DNA of 42,231 nucleotides from Bacteroidaceae bacterium. Its GTDB lineage: Bacteria > Bacteroidota > Bacteroidia > Bacteroidales > Bacteroidaceae. Within the stretch, counting starts at the first letter, position 1; each line of letters begins with the position of its first letter. Both the position numbers and the translations under genes were made by a program. Positions 25,521 through 32,721 of this stretch are shown here, piece by piece. The DNA lies in contig JAFUWG010000017.1 of assembly GCA_017483605.1 (NCBI GenBank), positions 1 to 42,231 on the forward strand. The letters are read 5' to 3'. The notes under the pieces were generated by a model. It was not told the origin of the DNA. It saw nothing but the letters and a program-made list of their open reading frames with translations, and did not search any database.

Positions 25521-27257
25521 ATGATGAAAGTTATCAGTTTGGTTATGTGTATGCTTGCTGTAACTTGTGTTACTAAAGCACAGGACACTATCACCATTAA
25601 CAATGCGAAACTGATACGTGTGGGAGATTCCGTGCAACTCTCAATGAGCATTGACATGAGGCAGAGTGAGATAGGGCGGAATGAGATTGTGTTGATAGAA
25701 CCTATCATTGAAGTTCCTACATCGTCAGCAGTCATTCTGCCGTCGGTAGGCATCTATGGGCAAAAGCCCTATTATTACTATCTGCGTTCGGGCAATCGTT
25801 GGCTGCAGCGGCAGGGAGACATAATGCTGAGGGCAAAAAAGGTGAAACAGCCGATTCAATATGTGCATACCATGCCATACGAGGCGTGGATGGACACGGC
25901 GAGAGTCAATATCACCGTCAGCAGCAATCATTATTGTGATGGAACGACAGCATTGACCGACTTTACCGTATTTTCGGCTGAGCCACACGCCGTGCAAGGG
26001 CGGCTGCATACTGAGACCATCTACAAGACGTTGAAAGGGCAGGCACACATCGATTACGTGGTCAATGTCACCACCATCAACCCGACCTATCACGATAACG
26101 CCCGAGAGTTGAACAAGATACGTCAGAGCATTGACTCTGTGCGAACCGATACGGCGAATGCCATCCGAGATATTACCATCAAAGGATATGCTTCGCCTGA
26201 AGGACCTTACGACAACAATGTGCGACTGGCGAAGGGGCGAACAGAGAGCCTTGCACGCCATATCGCTGAAGCATATAACATACCCAATGAGAGGATGCGT
26301 ACAGACTATCAGCCAGAGGACTGGGAAGGACTGTACAAACGGGTGGAGCAGTCAACGCTGCCACATAAGGCAGAAATCCTTGCACTCATTGATGATGTCA
26401 GTCTTAACGACGACCTCGATGCCAAGTTGCAACTCATCAAGTCCGAGTTTCCCTCGGATTATCAGTACATCCTCCGCGACATCATGCCCTACCTGCGTCA
26501 TTCGGATTACACCATTAACTATGATCGGCATGTAGCACGGGTGGTAGAGGCAGGTGCTGACACCATCTGGACACTTCCGTCAGGGGAGCCACTTCCCGAG
26601 AAGACGATGGAGGAGATGCCTAAGCCGTTCCGTCCGTTGCTTGCGGTGAAGACCAACTTGCTCTTCGATGCGTTGGCGACACCCAACTTCGAGATAGAAG
26701 TACCTTTCGGCAGGAACCGGCAGTGGAGCCTGATGGTAGAAGACTGGTTCCCGTGGTGGCTCTTCAGTAAAAATGCCCAGGCAGATGTCAATCCGTTGAG
26801 GCTTCTGGGCGTGCCATACTATCGCGAGAGTGCCAGAGGTTACCAAGATGCCTACGAGGTGTGGACCGTTGGTGTAGAACTTCGTCGTTGGTTCAGCAAA
26901 TGTTGGGGTAATCAGCCGCTCATGACAGGGCATTTCGCAGGGCTTTATGCCGCCAGCGGAAAGTACGACATCGAGCGGAACAGTGTGGGCGACCAAGGAG
27001 AGTTTGTCAGTCTCGGAGCCACATGGGGCTACTCATGGCTGCTGGGCAGACGGCTCAACCTTGAACTTTCAGCCAGCGTAGGCGTGCTGTGGGGACCACA
27101 GCGTCACTACCACGGCGAGTATGACGACACCCACCTTATCTGGAAAGAAAACAGAAACTTCACCTATTTCGGCCCCACCAAACTTAAACTTTCCATTGCA
27201 TGGCTGCTGGGCGACACGCTTCGCAAGAAGCAGAGAAAGGAGGTGAGAGATGAATAA
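25521..27257 (+). CDS. DUF3868 / OmpA-like / DUF3575 fimbria-locus protein
   Basis: 578 residues from 'MMKVISLVMC', with a signal peptide ending near 'VTKAQ' (21). The N-terminal third ('INNAKLIRVGDSVQLSMSID', 'PSVGIYGQKPYYYYLR') looks like DUF3868. The middle has an OmpA-like 'ITIKGYASPEGPYDNNVRLA' and 'GRTESLARHI'. The C-terminal third ('LAVKTNLLFDALATPNFEIE', 'VGVELRRWF', 'LNLELSASVGVLWGP') looks like DUF3575, a beta-rich outer membrane domain. Proteins of these families stand in Bacteroidales fimbrial loci and probably help anchor or assemble pili at the outer membrane. It overlaps the DUF5119 gene by 8 bases. Here the two DUFs seem joined in one chain. The domain names come from memory of typical sequences. 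Confidence 0.75.
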   Translation: MMKVISLVMCMLAVTCVTKAQDTITINNAKLIRVGDSVQLSMSIDMRQSEIGRNEIVLIEPIIEVPTSSAVILPSVGIYGQKPYYYYLRSGNRWLQRQGDIMLRAKKVKQPIQYVHTMPYEAWMDTARVNITVSSNHYCDGTTALTDFTVFSAEPHAVQGRLHTETIYKTLKGQAHIDYVVNVTTINPTYHDNARELNKIRQSIDSVRTDTANAIRDITIKGYASPEGPYDNNVRLAKGRTESLARHIAEAYNIPNERMRTDYQPEDWEGLYKRVEQSTLPHKAEILALIDDVSLNDDLDAKLQLIKSEFPSDYQYILRDIMPYLRHSDYTINYDRHVARVVEAGADTIWTLPSGEPLPEKTMEEMPKPFRPLLAVKTNLLFDALATPNFEIEVPFGRNRQWSLMVEDWFPWWLFSKNAQADVNPLRLLGVPYYRESARGYQDAYEVWTVGVELRRWFSKCWGNQPLMTGHFAGLYAASGKYDIERNSVGDQGEFVSLGATWGYSWLLGRRLNLELSASVGVLWGPQRHYHGEYDDTHLIWKENRNFTYFGPTKLKLSIAWLLGDTLRKKQRKEVRDE

Positions 27258-28383
27258 GCGTTCTTTGATATGCAACAGGACCTGCCGAACGTTCCGGGTT
27301 CTTCCGCTCATCGGGCTTCTGCTGACGCTGCTTGCCTCCTGCGAGCGTCGTCCGTTGGAGTTGGAAGTGGAAGAAGACGTGCGAGTGAAACTGCTGGTCA
27401 AGTGGAAAGTGGCATTCGAGTTCATCTATGGCATTGAGCCGACAGGTATGACCGTCATGCTGTGGGGCGACAACGCCGCTGCTCCGCAGGTGGAAATCAG
27501 CAACTCCGACTCCGTGCTGCTCAAACTTGAGCCCGACCGCTATCGTATGATTATCTTCAATCAGACCTTCAGCGAGTTCCCCTACCTCGGGTTCTACGAC
27601 ACCTCTCGTTTCGACAGCATTGCGGCACGTTCGCTCAGTTACACCACGCGGGCGTGGAACTCAGGCATCACCAACCTCTACTATCCCGACCCGATGGCTG
27701 TGGCAGTCGATTCGTTCACCATCTCCAAAGACATGGTGCACCAAGATTCCACCATTTTTGTCAACTACAACGATTACGTGGAAGACAAGTCGTCCATCTA
27801 TAGCGAGCGGATACGTTACTATGAGATACCCGAAACGCCCTATCCGATGACCGTCACGCTCTTTGTCAAGGCGAAAGTGAAGCGTCGGCAGAGCATCAAG
27901 TCTATCGAGGCGAGCCTCAGCGGTTTGGCAGAGGGCTTCTACATGAGCAAGGTGAACCGCACCCGAGAGGGTGGCACCATGGAACTCAATGACGAGCGGT
28001 GGAAACGCTATACCTATGGCGAAGAGGAGGACAGCATGGGCTACATCGTGGCGGAGATGCCTTCCTTCGGGCTTCCCTACGGCAAAGAACTTCGTGCCGA
28101 GCGTGACAGCCTTGACAATGTGCTCAAGTTCCACTTCACCCTCATCGATGGCGAGACGCTGGATTTGACCTACCATGTGGGCAAAGACATTCAGTACATC
28201 ACTCCCGATGGCGAGGAGGCACAGATACGTTATCGAGAAGACCTCTACAACCTCAAACTGGAGGTGGACTTGACGGATGTCATGGTGATGCCATACAAAC
28301 CGCCCGTACAGTCTGGTGCAGGCTTCAATGCCGAAGTGGCAGATTGGGAAGAAGGCCCTATTATTGATATGGGCACTTTCTGA
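27250..28383 (+). CDS. DUF5119 lipoprotein, Mfa2/FimB-like fimbrial component
   Basis: 377 residues. A long n-region is followed by the lipobox 'LLASC' with Cys31, so it is probably a lipoprotein. After it comes 'RRPLELEVEEDVRVKLLVKW', typical of DUF5119 proteins in Bacteroidales fimbrial loci, then 'YGIEPTGMTVMLWG'. Related Mfa2/FimB proteins anchor the pilus and limit its length at the outer membrane; such a role here is inferred. The ATG lies inside the end of the preceding gene (8-base overlap), and a fimbrillin gene follows after about 60 bases. Confidence 0.78.
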   Translation: MNKRSLICNRTCRTFRVLPLIGLLLTLLASCERRPLELEVEEDVRVKLLVKWKVAFEFIYGIEPTGMTVMLWGDNAAAPQVEISNSDSVLLKLEPDRYRMIIFNQTFSEFPYLGFYDTSRFDSIAARSLSYTTRAWNSGITNLYYPDPMAVAVDSFTISKDMVHQDSTIFVNYNDYVEDKSSIYSERIRYYEIPETPYPMTVTLFVKAKVKRRQSIKSIEASLSGLAEGFYMSKVNRTREGGTMELNDERWKRYTYGEEEDSMGYIVAEMPSFGLPYGKELRAERDSLDNVLKFHFTLIDGETLDLTYHVGKDIQYITPDGEEAQIRYREDLYNLKLEVDLTDVMVMPYKPPVQSGAGFNAEVADWEEGPIIDMGTF

Positions 28384-28445
28384 GTCCGAGCATCTATCAG
28401 AGAAAGAAAAAAGAAGTGATATTAATAACTAAAAACAATATGATT

Positions 28446-29981
28446 ATGAAAAAATTTAACAATCTAAAGAGTTGGATGCCAGCGTTTTCTTTGGCTGCTT
28501 TCTTGTTTGCTGCTTGCTCGCAAACAGAGACACTGGAAGACATTACCCAAAATTCTCAAGATGCAGCACCGACAGCCGTGCAGTTTGGCACATATCTAAA
28601 CGGTGGAAAGGAGAGTCGTGCAGGGCATGTTGGCGATATAAACACAACTCAGTTGCAACAGAGCAAAGACCAGGGTGGTGGTTTTGGTGTTTTTGCATAT
28701 TTCACTGGTTCAACAGATTGGAGTTCATCAAGTGAACCGACACCCAATTTCATGTATAATCAGTTGGTGACATATAATAGTACAGATAACAAGTGGACGT
28801 ATTCTCCAATTAAATACTGGCCCAACGGAAATGCTACAGCGGATAATCAACAAGCAACAGGCGAAGATGGAGGTAAAGTAAGTTTTTTTGCTTATGCACC
28901 ATATGTGGACGTAACTCAAAACTCTAATGATGCAACAAAAAATGCAGAGCCGAGTGGTAAAGACAACGGTATTATCGCCCTTACAGGAAATAAAGGAACA
29001 GGTAATCCTAAAGTAACGTATAAGTTGGACGCATCAAACCCTGTAGATTTGTTGTGGGGTACACGTTCAAGCACCACAAGTTATAATTTAGCAGGATACC
29101 CTTCTGGTGGTTCCCAGACAGACACAGGAGGTGATACAAAGAAAGTCAATACAAACCTAACGAAACAAACGATAGGCGAGACTGTTGATTTTACATTCAA
29201 GCATACTTTGGCTCGAATCGGAGGAAGTCCAATTACTATAAACAACGCTGAGTATGGAGGTGTATATGTTGCGTTGGATATTGATGATAATACCCATAGT
29301 AGTATAGACCGTGAGGAAGATACAGATGGAAACTATCTTACACTTGTTACGGTTAATTCAATTACTATCGCAAATACAACAGATAACGATAATAGAGCAA
29401 ACAGCAACATTAAATCAAGAGGTGTTTTTGATTTGTGTAATGGGACATGGGATGTTACAAGTGCAGAAGAAATGACAATTAACGATGTTGTTAATTTTTC
29501 ATCAGATGGTACAACAAAAGGTATTAATAAGGACTTTGCAGAGCCATCATCAGTTCCAACCTTTACTTCAGGTTCTGAAAAGGGGTGGAGTATGAAAGGC
29601 GTGACCTCAACATTGGAAAAATTATACACGAATAAAGAGGGTTTTTTGGTCATCCCCTCGCCAGAAGATCAAAAACTTAGAATTACGATTAAATATACGG
29701 TAAGGACTTATGATAAAAACTTGGCAGCCCCCGCAAATGGAGAAAGCAATTGTTCAAAGGTTGATCAGACTATAACTAAGGATATTACATTTGAAAGAGG
29801 TTTGAAAAGTAATAAAATTTACCGTCTGAATCTATATCTTGGCCTTACTTCTGTCAAATTTGATGCAAAGGTTGTAGATTGGGGTGATGATAATGGTGAT
29901 GGAACCATAGGAACTGGTGAGGGTGAACAAAAACAGGAAGTTGATTTGCCCATCAACGTGTCAGATCCAGCAACAACATAA
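28446..29981 (+). CDS. Fimbrillin-family major pilin lipoprotein (Mfa1/FimA-like)
   Basis: 511 residues from 'MKKFNNLKSW' (starts at 28440 and 28416 are also possible). The signal is lipoprotein-type, 'SLAAFLFAACSQTETLED' with Cys24. The 'FKHTLARIG' segment and 'KSNKIYRLNLYLGLTSVKFD' near the end are typical of Bacteroidales fimbrillins, which are secreted as lipoproteins, cut by a gingipain-like protease at an Arg/Lys and polymerised by strand exchange. Codons are clearly more A/T-rich than in the two upstream genes, which suggests replacement by transfer or recombination. The acidic 'DDNGDGTIGTGEGE' near the C terminus resembles a calcium loop. A terminator follows at 30009-30035. Confidence 0.85.
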   Translation: MKKFNNLKSWMPAFSLAAFLFAACSQTETLEDITQNSQDAAPTAVQFGTYLNGGKESRAGHVGDINTTQLQQSKDQGGGFGVFAYFTGSTDWSSSSEPTPNFMYNQLVTYNSTDNKWTYSPIKYWPNGNATADNQQATGEDGGKVSFFAYAPYVDVTQNSNDATKNAEPSGKDNGIIALTGNKGTGNPKVTYKLDASNPVDLLWGTRSSTTSYNLAGYPSGGSQTDTGGDTKKVNTNLTKQTIGETVDFTFKHTLARIGGSPITINNAEYGGVYVALDIDDNTHSSIDREEDTDGNYLTLVTVNSITIANTTDNDNRANSNIKSRGVFDLCNGTWDVTSAEEMTINDVVNFSSDGTTKGINKDFAEPSSVPTFTSGSEKGWSMKGVTSTLEKLYTNKEGFLVIPSPEDQKLRITIKYTVRTYDKNLAAPANGESNCSKVDQTITKDITFERGLKSNKIYRLNLYLGLTSVKFDAKVVDWGDDNGDGTIGTGEGEQKQEVDLPINVSDPATT

Positions 29982-30008
29982 TTTTAATTGTAAATCTTAC
30001 AAACAAGG

Positions 30009-30035
30009 GGCGGAGCCAACACACTCCGCCTTTAT
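30009..30035 (+). terminator. Intrinsic terminator of fimbrial operon
   Basis: GGCGGAG (30009-30015) pairs with CTCCGCC (30024-30030), followed by TTTATTTTA. It lies 27 bases after the fimbrillin stop. Confidence 0.85.
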
Positions 30036-30061
30036 TTTAACCTCTAAAACACATTTGTATA

Positions 30062-30370
30062 ATGAACACATACAAAGGACAAAGAAAAGTAACCACGACC
30101 ACGGAAGAGTCGTGGGAAACAGACAAACTGCAAGAAAATAAACAGCCACGTGAGAAAAATGCAGGAGCCAAAGCCATTTTAGGAGAAATTGGAAAAATCT
30201 TCTTTGGTGCGGCTCAAGCCGTACTTGCTGCAGGTATTTTTGCTTGGCTTCAAGGAGTTGTAACGGAACAGCCTTCAACCCCGATGTGTATAGTCATTAT
30301 AATTACTATCATCCTTTTCTTAGCAGGTGCCATGTTCAATTATTATTCACGTTCTGTATCGTCGTGTTGA
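30062..30370 (+). CDS. Small two-span membrane protein, unknown function
   Basis: 102 residues. A charged, Thr/Glu/Lys-rich N-terminal 37 residues is followed by two hydrophobic segments: about 40-66 ('IFFGAAQAVLAAGIFAWLQG') and 75-95 ('CIVIIITIILFLAGAMF'). It is probably an inner-membrane hairpin protein. It stands alone after the fimbrial terminator and before a hairpin-rich stretch. Small Bacteroidetes proteins with a 'GEIGKIFF...' segment exist, but I cannot name the family with confidence. It may have its own weak promoter; none matches TAnnTTTG in the 80-base gap. Confidence 0.6.
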   Translation: MNTYKGQRKVTTTTEESWETDKLQENKQPREKNAGAKAILGEIGKIFFGAAQAVLAAGIFAWLQGVVTEQPSTPMCIVIIITIILFLAGAMFNYYSRSVSSC

Positions 30371-30475
30371 TGCCTTATCTATTTTCAAGTATCGAGACGA
30401 TAAGGAAGAAATGTGTAACTTTTCCATGTCTCTCGAATAGAGAGAGGGTGGAAATGAGATAAGGTGCATAGTCGT
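30371..30475. other. Structured stretch, possible RNA element
   Basis: TTTCCA (30421-30426) with TGGAAA (30449-30454) encloses TCTCTC/GAGAGA around a GAATA loop. Outer arms around CTTATCT and AGATAAG near the two ends could close a larger fold. No gene is seen. It might be a 3'-UTR structure of the preceding membrane-protein gene or a small RNA. Confidence 0.4.
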
Positions 30476-30507
30476 AACGAGTACACGAGTTAATTCGTGT
30501 ACTCGTT
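30476..30507. terminator. Hairpin terminator, 13-bp stem
   Basis: AACGAGTACACGA (30476-30488) pairs with TCGTGTACTCGTT (30495-30507), loop GTTAAT. A second stem, CGTGTCG/CGACACG (30519-30525, 30542-30548), follows. They separate the plus-strand membrane-protein gene from the converging rdgB. Confidence 0.75.
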
Positions 30508-30576
30508 TTGTATGATTACGTGTCGAGTGCATGAATTGATACGACACGAGGTAACGACAAGGGGGGAGGTGAAAAT

Positions 30577-31227
30577 TTAGGGTTGCTCGTTGAGGAATGC
30601 GGCGAGTTGGGCGACGGCTCGGGCACGGTGGCTGATGCCGTTTTTGATGTCGGTGCCGAGTTCGGCGAAGGTTTGGGTGTAGCCGTCGGGAATGAAGAGG
30701 GGGTCGTAGCCGAAACCGCCGGTGCCACGCTTCTCGGGGATGATGCGGCCGGTGACGATGCCATCGAAGTAGTGCTCTTCGCCGCCCAAGAGCAGGGCGA
30801 TGCTGGTGCGGAAGGCGGCGGGCCAGGAGGGGGTGCTGATAGAATCTGCGGAGCCGTCAGAAGTGGCGGAAGAATGAGCGGGGAGGGCGCGGAGACGGTC
30901 AAGGAGGGTGTCCATGTTGGCTTCGTCCTTAGTAGGGGAGGGGGTGCGGCCGTGGATGGCGGCGTAGCGGGCGGAATAAACGCCTGGTTCGCCGCCCAGG
31001 GCATCGACTTGCAGACCAGAGTCGTCGGCAAAGCAGTCGAGCCCATAGTGTTCCTTCACGTAGCGGGCTTTCTGCATGGCATTTTCGCTGAAGGTGGCAC
31101 CCGTCTCGGGGATGTCAACGTCGCAGCCGATGTCTTTCAGGCTCTTGATTTCGTACTTGCCGCCAAGGATGGCTCGTATCTCTTCCAACTTGTGGGTGTT
31201 GTTGCTGGCAAAAACTAATGTCTTCAT
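30577..31227 (-). CDS. rdgB: Non-canonical purine NTP pyrophosphatase (RdgB/HAM1)
   Basis: 216 residues. It hydrolyses dITP, XTP and ITP to monophosphates and so keeps them out of DNA and RNA. Marks are 'SNNTHKLEEI' (8-17), Asp69 in 'FADDSGL', 'GGFGYDPLF' (170-178) and 'ISHRARA'. An extra Ser/Ala-rich segment at about 117-135 lies just before 'AAFRTSIALL', where most homologues are shorter; it probably forms a surface loop and does not touch the active site. The gene is divergent from the AsnC-type regulator and converges with the hairpins at 30476-30548. Confidence 0.93.
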   Translation of the reverse strand: MKTLVFASNNTHKLEEIRAILGGKYEIKSLKDIGCDVDIPETGATFSENAMQKARYVKEHYGLDCFADDSGLQVDALGGEPGVYSARYAAIHGRTPSPTKDEANMDTLLDRLRALPAHSSATSDGSADSISTPSWPAAFRTSIALLLGGEEHYFDGIVTGRIIPEKRGTGGFGYDPLFIPDGYTQTFAELGTDIKNGISHRARAVAQLAAFLNEQP

Positions 31228-31349
31228 ACGCTGTAAAATTGATGAATGTCAAATTTGTCAATTGCAGTTGTAAAATTAGCACTTTTCTTTCATCTTGAAT
31301 GTCATTTTTCTAAAAAAATCACTTTTTCGTGCATTTTTTCTTGTTTTTG

Positions 31350-31381
31350 TTTGACAAATAGAAAAAAAACACCTACTTTTG
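31350..31381 (+). promoter_or_regulatory. Promoter TTTG-N20-TACTTTTG
   Basis: The -33 TTTG (31350-31353) and the -7 TACTTTTG (31374-31381) are spaced 20 bases apart, an excellent Bacteroidetes vegetative promoter. It lies 65 bases before the Lrp/AsnC start. Confidence 0.8.
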
Positions 31382-31446
31382 TTTACAATATGTTCAAAAG
31401 CCGATAACAAAACCATTCAACTAAATCATAGAAAAAACTCCTTACA

Positions 31447-31971
31447 ATGGAAAAGATTGATAAACTTGACAAGCAGATTATGGAGATTATCTCTGCCAAT
31501 GCCCGCATTCCTTTCAAGGATGTGGCTGCTGTTTGTGGCGTGTCTCGTGCAGCGATACACCAGCGTGTGCAACGTCTGATCGACACCAATGTCATCATTG
31601 GTTCTGGCTATGTCATCAACCCGAAGAGTCTGGGTTACAACACCTGTACATACGTGGGTATCCGTCTGGAAAAAGGCTCGATGTATGCCCGGGTGGTGGA
31701 CGAGTTGAACAAGATTCCCGAGATTGTGGAATGCCACTACACGACGGGACCTTACACCATGCTGGTGAAACTCTACGCTCGCGACAATGAACAACTGATG
31801 GACTTGTTGAACCGCAAGATTCAGGGCATCACAGGCGTGGATTCGACCGAAACGCTGATTTCGCTCGACCAGAGTATCAAGAAAGAAGTGCCCATCTGTG
31901 TGACAGACAATCTGGAAGAGAAGATTCAGAAAGGCGGCAAGGCGAAGATTATCCTTGCCGATGACGAGTAG
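31447..31971 (+). CDS. Lrp/AsnC family transcriptional regulator
   Basis: 174 residues. The N-terminal winged helix-turn-helix is 'DKLDKQIMEIISANARIPFK', then 'DVAAVCGVSRAAIHQRVQRL'; it is followed by the RAM ligand-binding domain, with 'YVGIRLEKGSMYARVVDEL', 'VECHYTTGPYTMLVKL' and 'GVDSTETLISL'. Such proteins form octamers and sense amino acids or related metabolites while binding DNA. Target genes cannot be told; it is divergent from rdgB. The C-terminal Lys/Glu-rich tail extends beyond the typical 150-residue length. It ends only 2 bases from the stop of the deacetylase gene on the other strand. Confidence 0.93.
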   Translation: MEKIDKLDKQIMEIISANARIPFKDVAAVCGVSRAAIHQRVQRLIDTNVIIGSGYVINPKSLGYNTCTYVGIRLEKGSMYARVVDELNKIPEIVECHYTTGPYTMLVKLYARDNEQLMDLLNRKIQGITGVDSTETLISLDQSIKKEVPICVTDNLEEKIQKGGKAKIILADDE

Positions 31972-31973
31972 GA

Positions 31974-32615
31974 TTATTTCAGGTGTCGGGAATGATGCAG
32001 GTTCTCGTCGAACACCTTGAACGTATAGCCCTCCTTCTGTAGCCACTCAATGCTGCGGGGGAGGGCTGTTTTTAGTTTGTCGATGCTTCGCAAGGAGTCG
32101 TGGAACGTGATGATGGACCCGTTGCGAGTGTAATTCTTGATGTTGTTGAAGACATCGTCGGCGGTGAGATTCTTGGAGTAGTCGCGTGTGACGAGGTCCC
32201 ACATGATGATGGTGTAGTGGCGGCGGAGGCTGATGTACTGGGCATTTCTCATCCATCCACGTGGGGGGCGGAAGAGGTTGGAGTGTATCAGCGTGTCGGC
32301 TTTGTTGGCGTTGCGCAGGTAGCGTTTGCTGCCCACGGTGAGGCCGCCGATGTGGTTGAACGTGTGGTTGCCCAGACGATGCCCGTGCGACTTGATGAGT
32401 TCGAACAGTTCGGGATATTTCCGCACGTTGTCGCCCACCATGAAGAAGGTGGCTTTCACGCCGTAGCGGTCGAGTGTCTCAATCAGCCAAGGGGTGGACT
32501 GGGGAATGGGCCCATCGTCGAAGGTCAGATAGACGGCCTTCTCCGTTGGGTCCATTCTCCAGATTGCACTGGGATAAAGCCAGCGTAACCACTTGGTTGG
32601 TTGTTCTATAATCAC
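31974..32615 (-). CDS. Polysaccharide deacetylase family protein (NodB domain)
   Basis: 213 residues. The NodB catalytic motifs are complete: 'TFDDGP' (31-36, Asp33 and Asp34), 'HRLGNHTFNH' (79-88, metal His84 and His88), 'FRPPRG' (115-120) and 'SIITFHDS' with His172. It removes acetyl groups from an N- or O-acetylated sugar polymer such as peptidoglycan or an exopolysaccharide; the substrate is unknown. No signal peptide is seen, only a short aromatic N terminus ('WLRWLYPSAIWRM') that may touch the membrane. It lies downstream of the DUF2723 gene, with an inverted repeat between them. Confidence 0.9.
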   Translation of the reverse strand: MIIEQPTKWLRWLYPSAIWRMDPTEKAVYLTFDDGPIPQSTPWLIETLDRYGVKATFFMVGDNVRKYPELFELIKSHGHRLGNHTFNHIGGLTVGSKRYLRNANKADTLIHSNLFRPPRGWMRNAQYISLRRHYTIIMWDLVTRDYSKNLTADDVFNNIKNYTRNGSIITFHDSLRSIDKLKTALPRSIEWLQKEGYTFKVFDENLHHSRHLK

Positions 32616-32642
32616 GGGAAATTGTTAAAAGTCAAAAGTTAA

Positions 32643-32720
32643 ATGTGAGATGTTAAATGTCAAATGGGCTGTAGGAAACGTGCATCGCGTCAGCCACATT
32701 TGACATTTAACATCTTACAT
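32643..32720. repeat. 24-bp inverted repeat between DUF2723 and deacetylase genes
   Basis: The arms at 32643-32666 and 32697-32720 match at 23 of 24 positions (core GATGTTAAATGTCAAATG). An inner GGCTG/CAGCC pair extends the stem. It ends 1 base from the DUF2723 stop codon and may act as a terminator or mRNA stabiliser. A related 'GTTAAAAGTCAAAAGTTAAA' run lies just to the left. Confidence 0.8.
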
Positions 32721-32721
32721 C

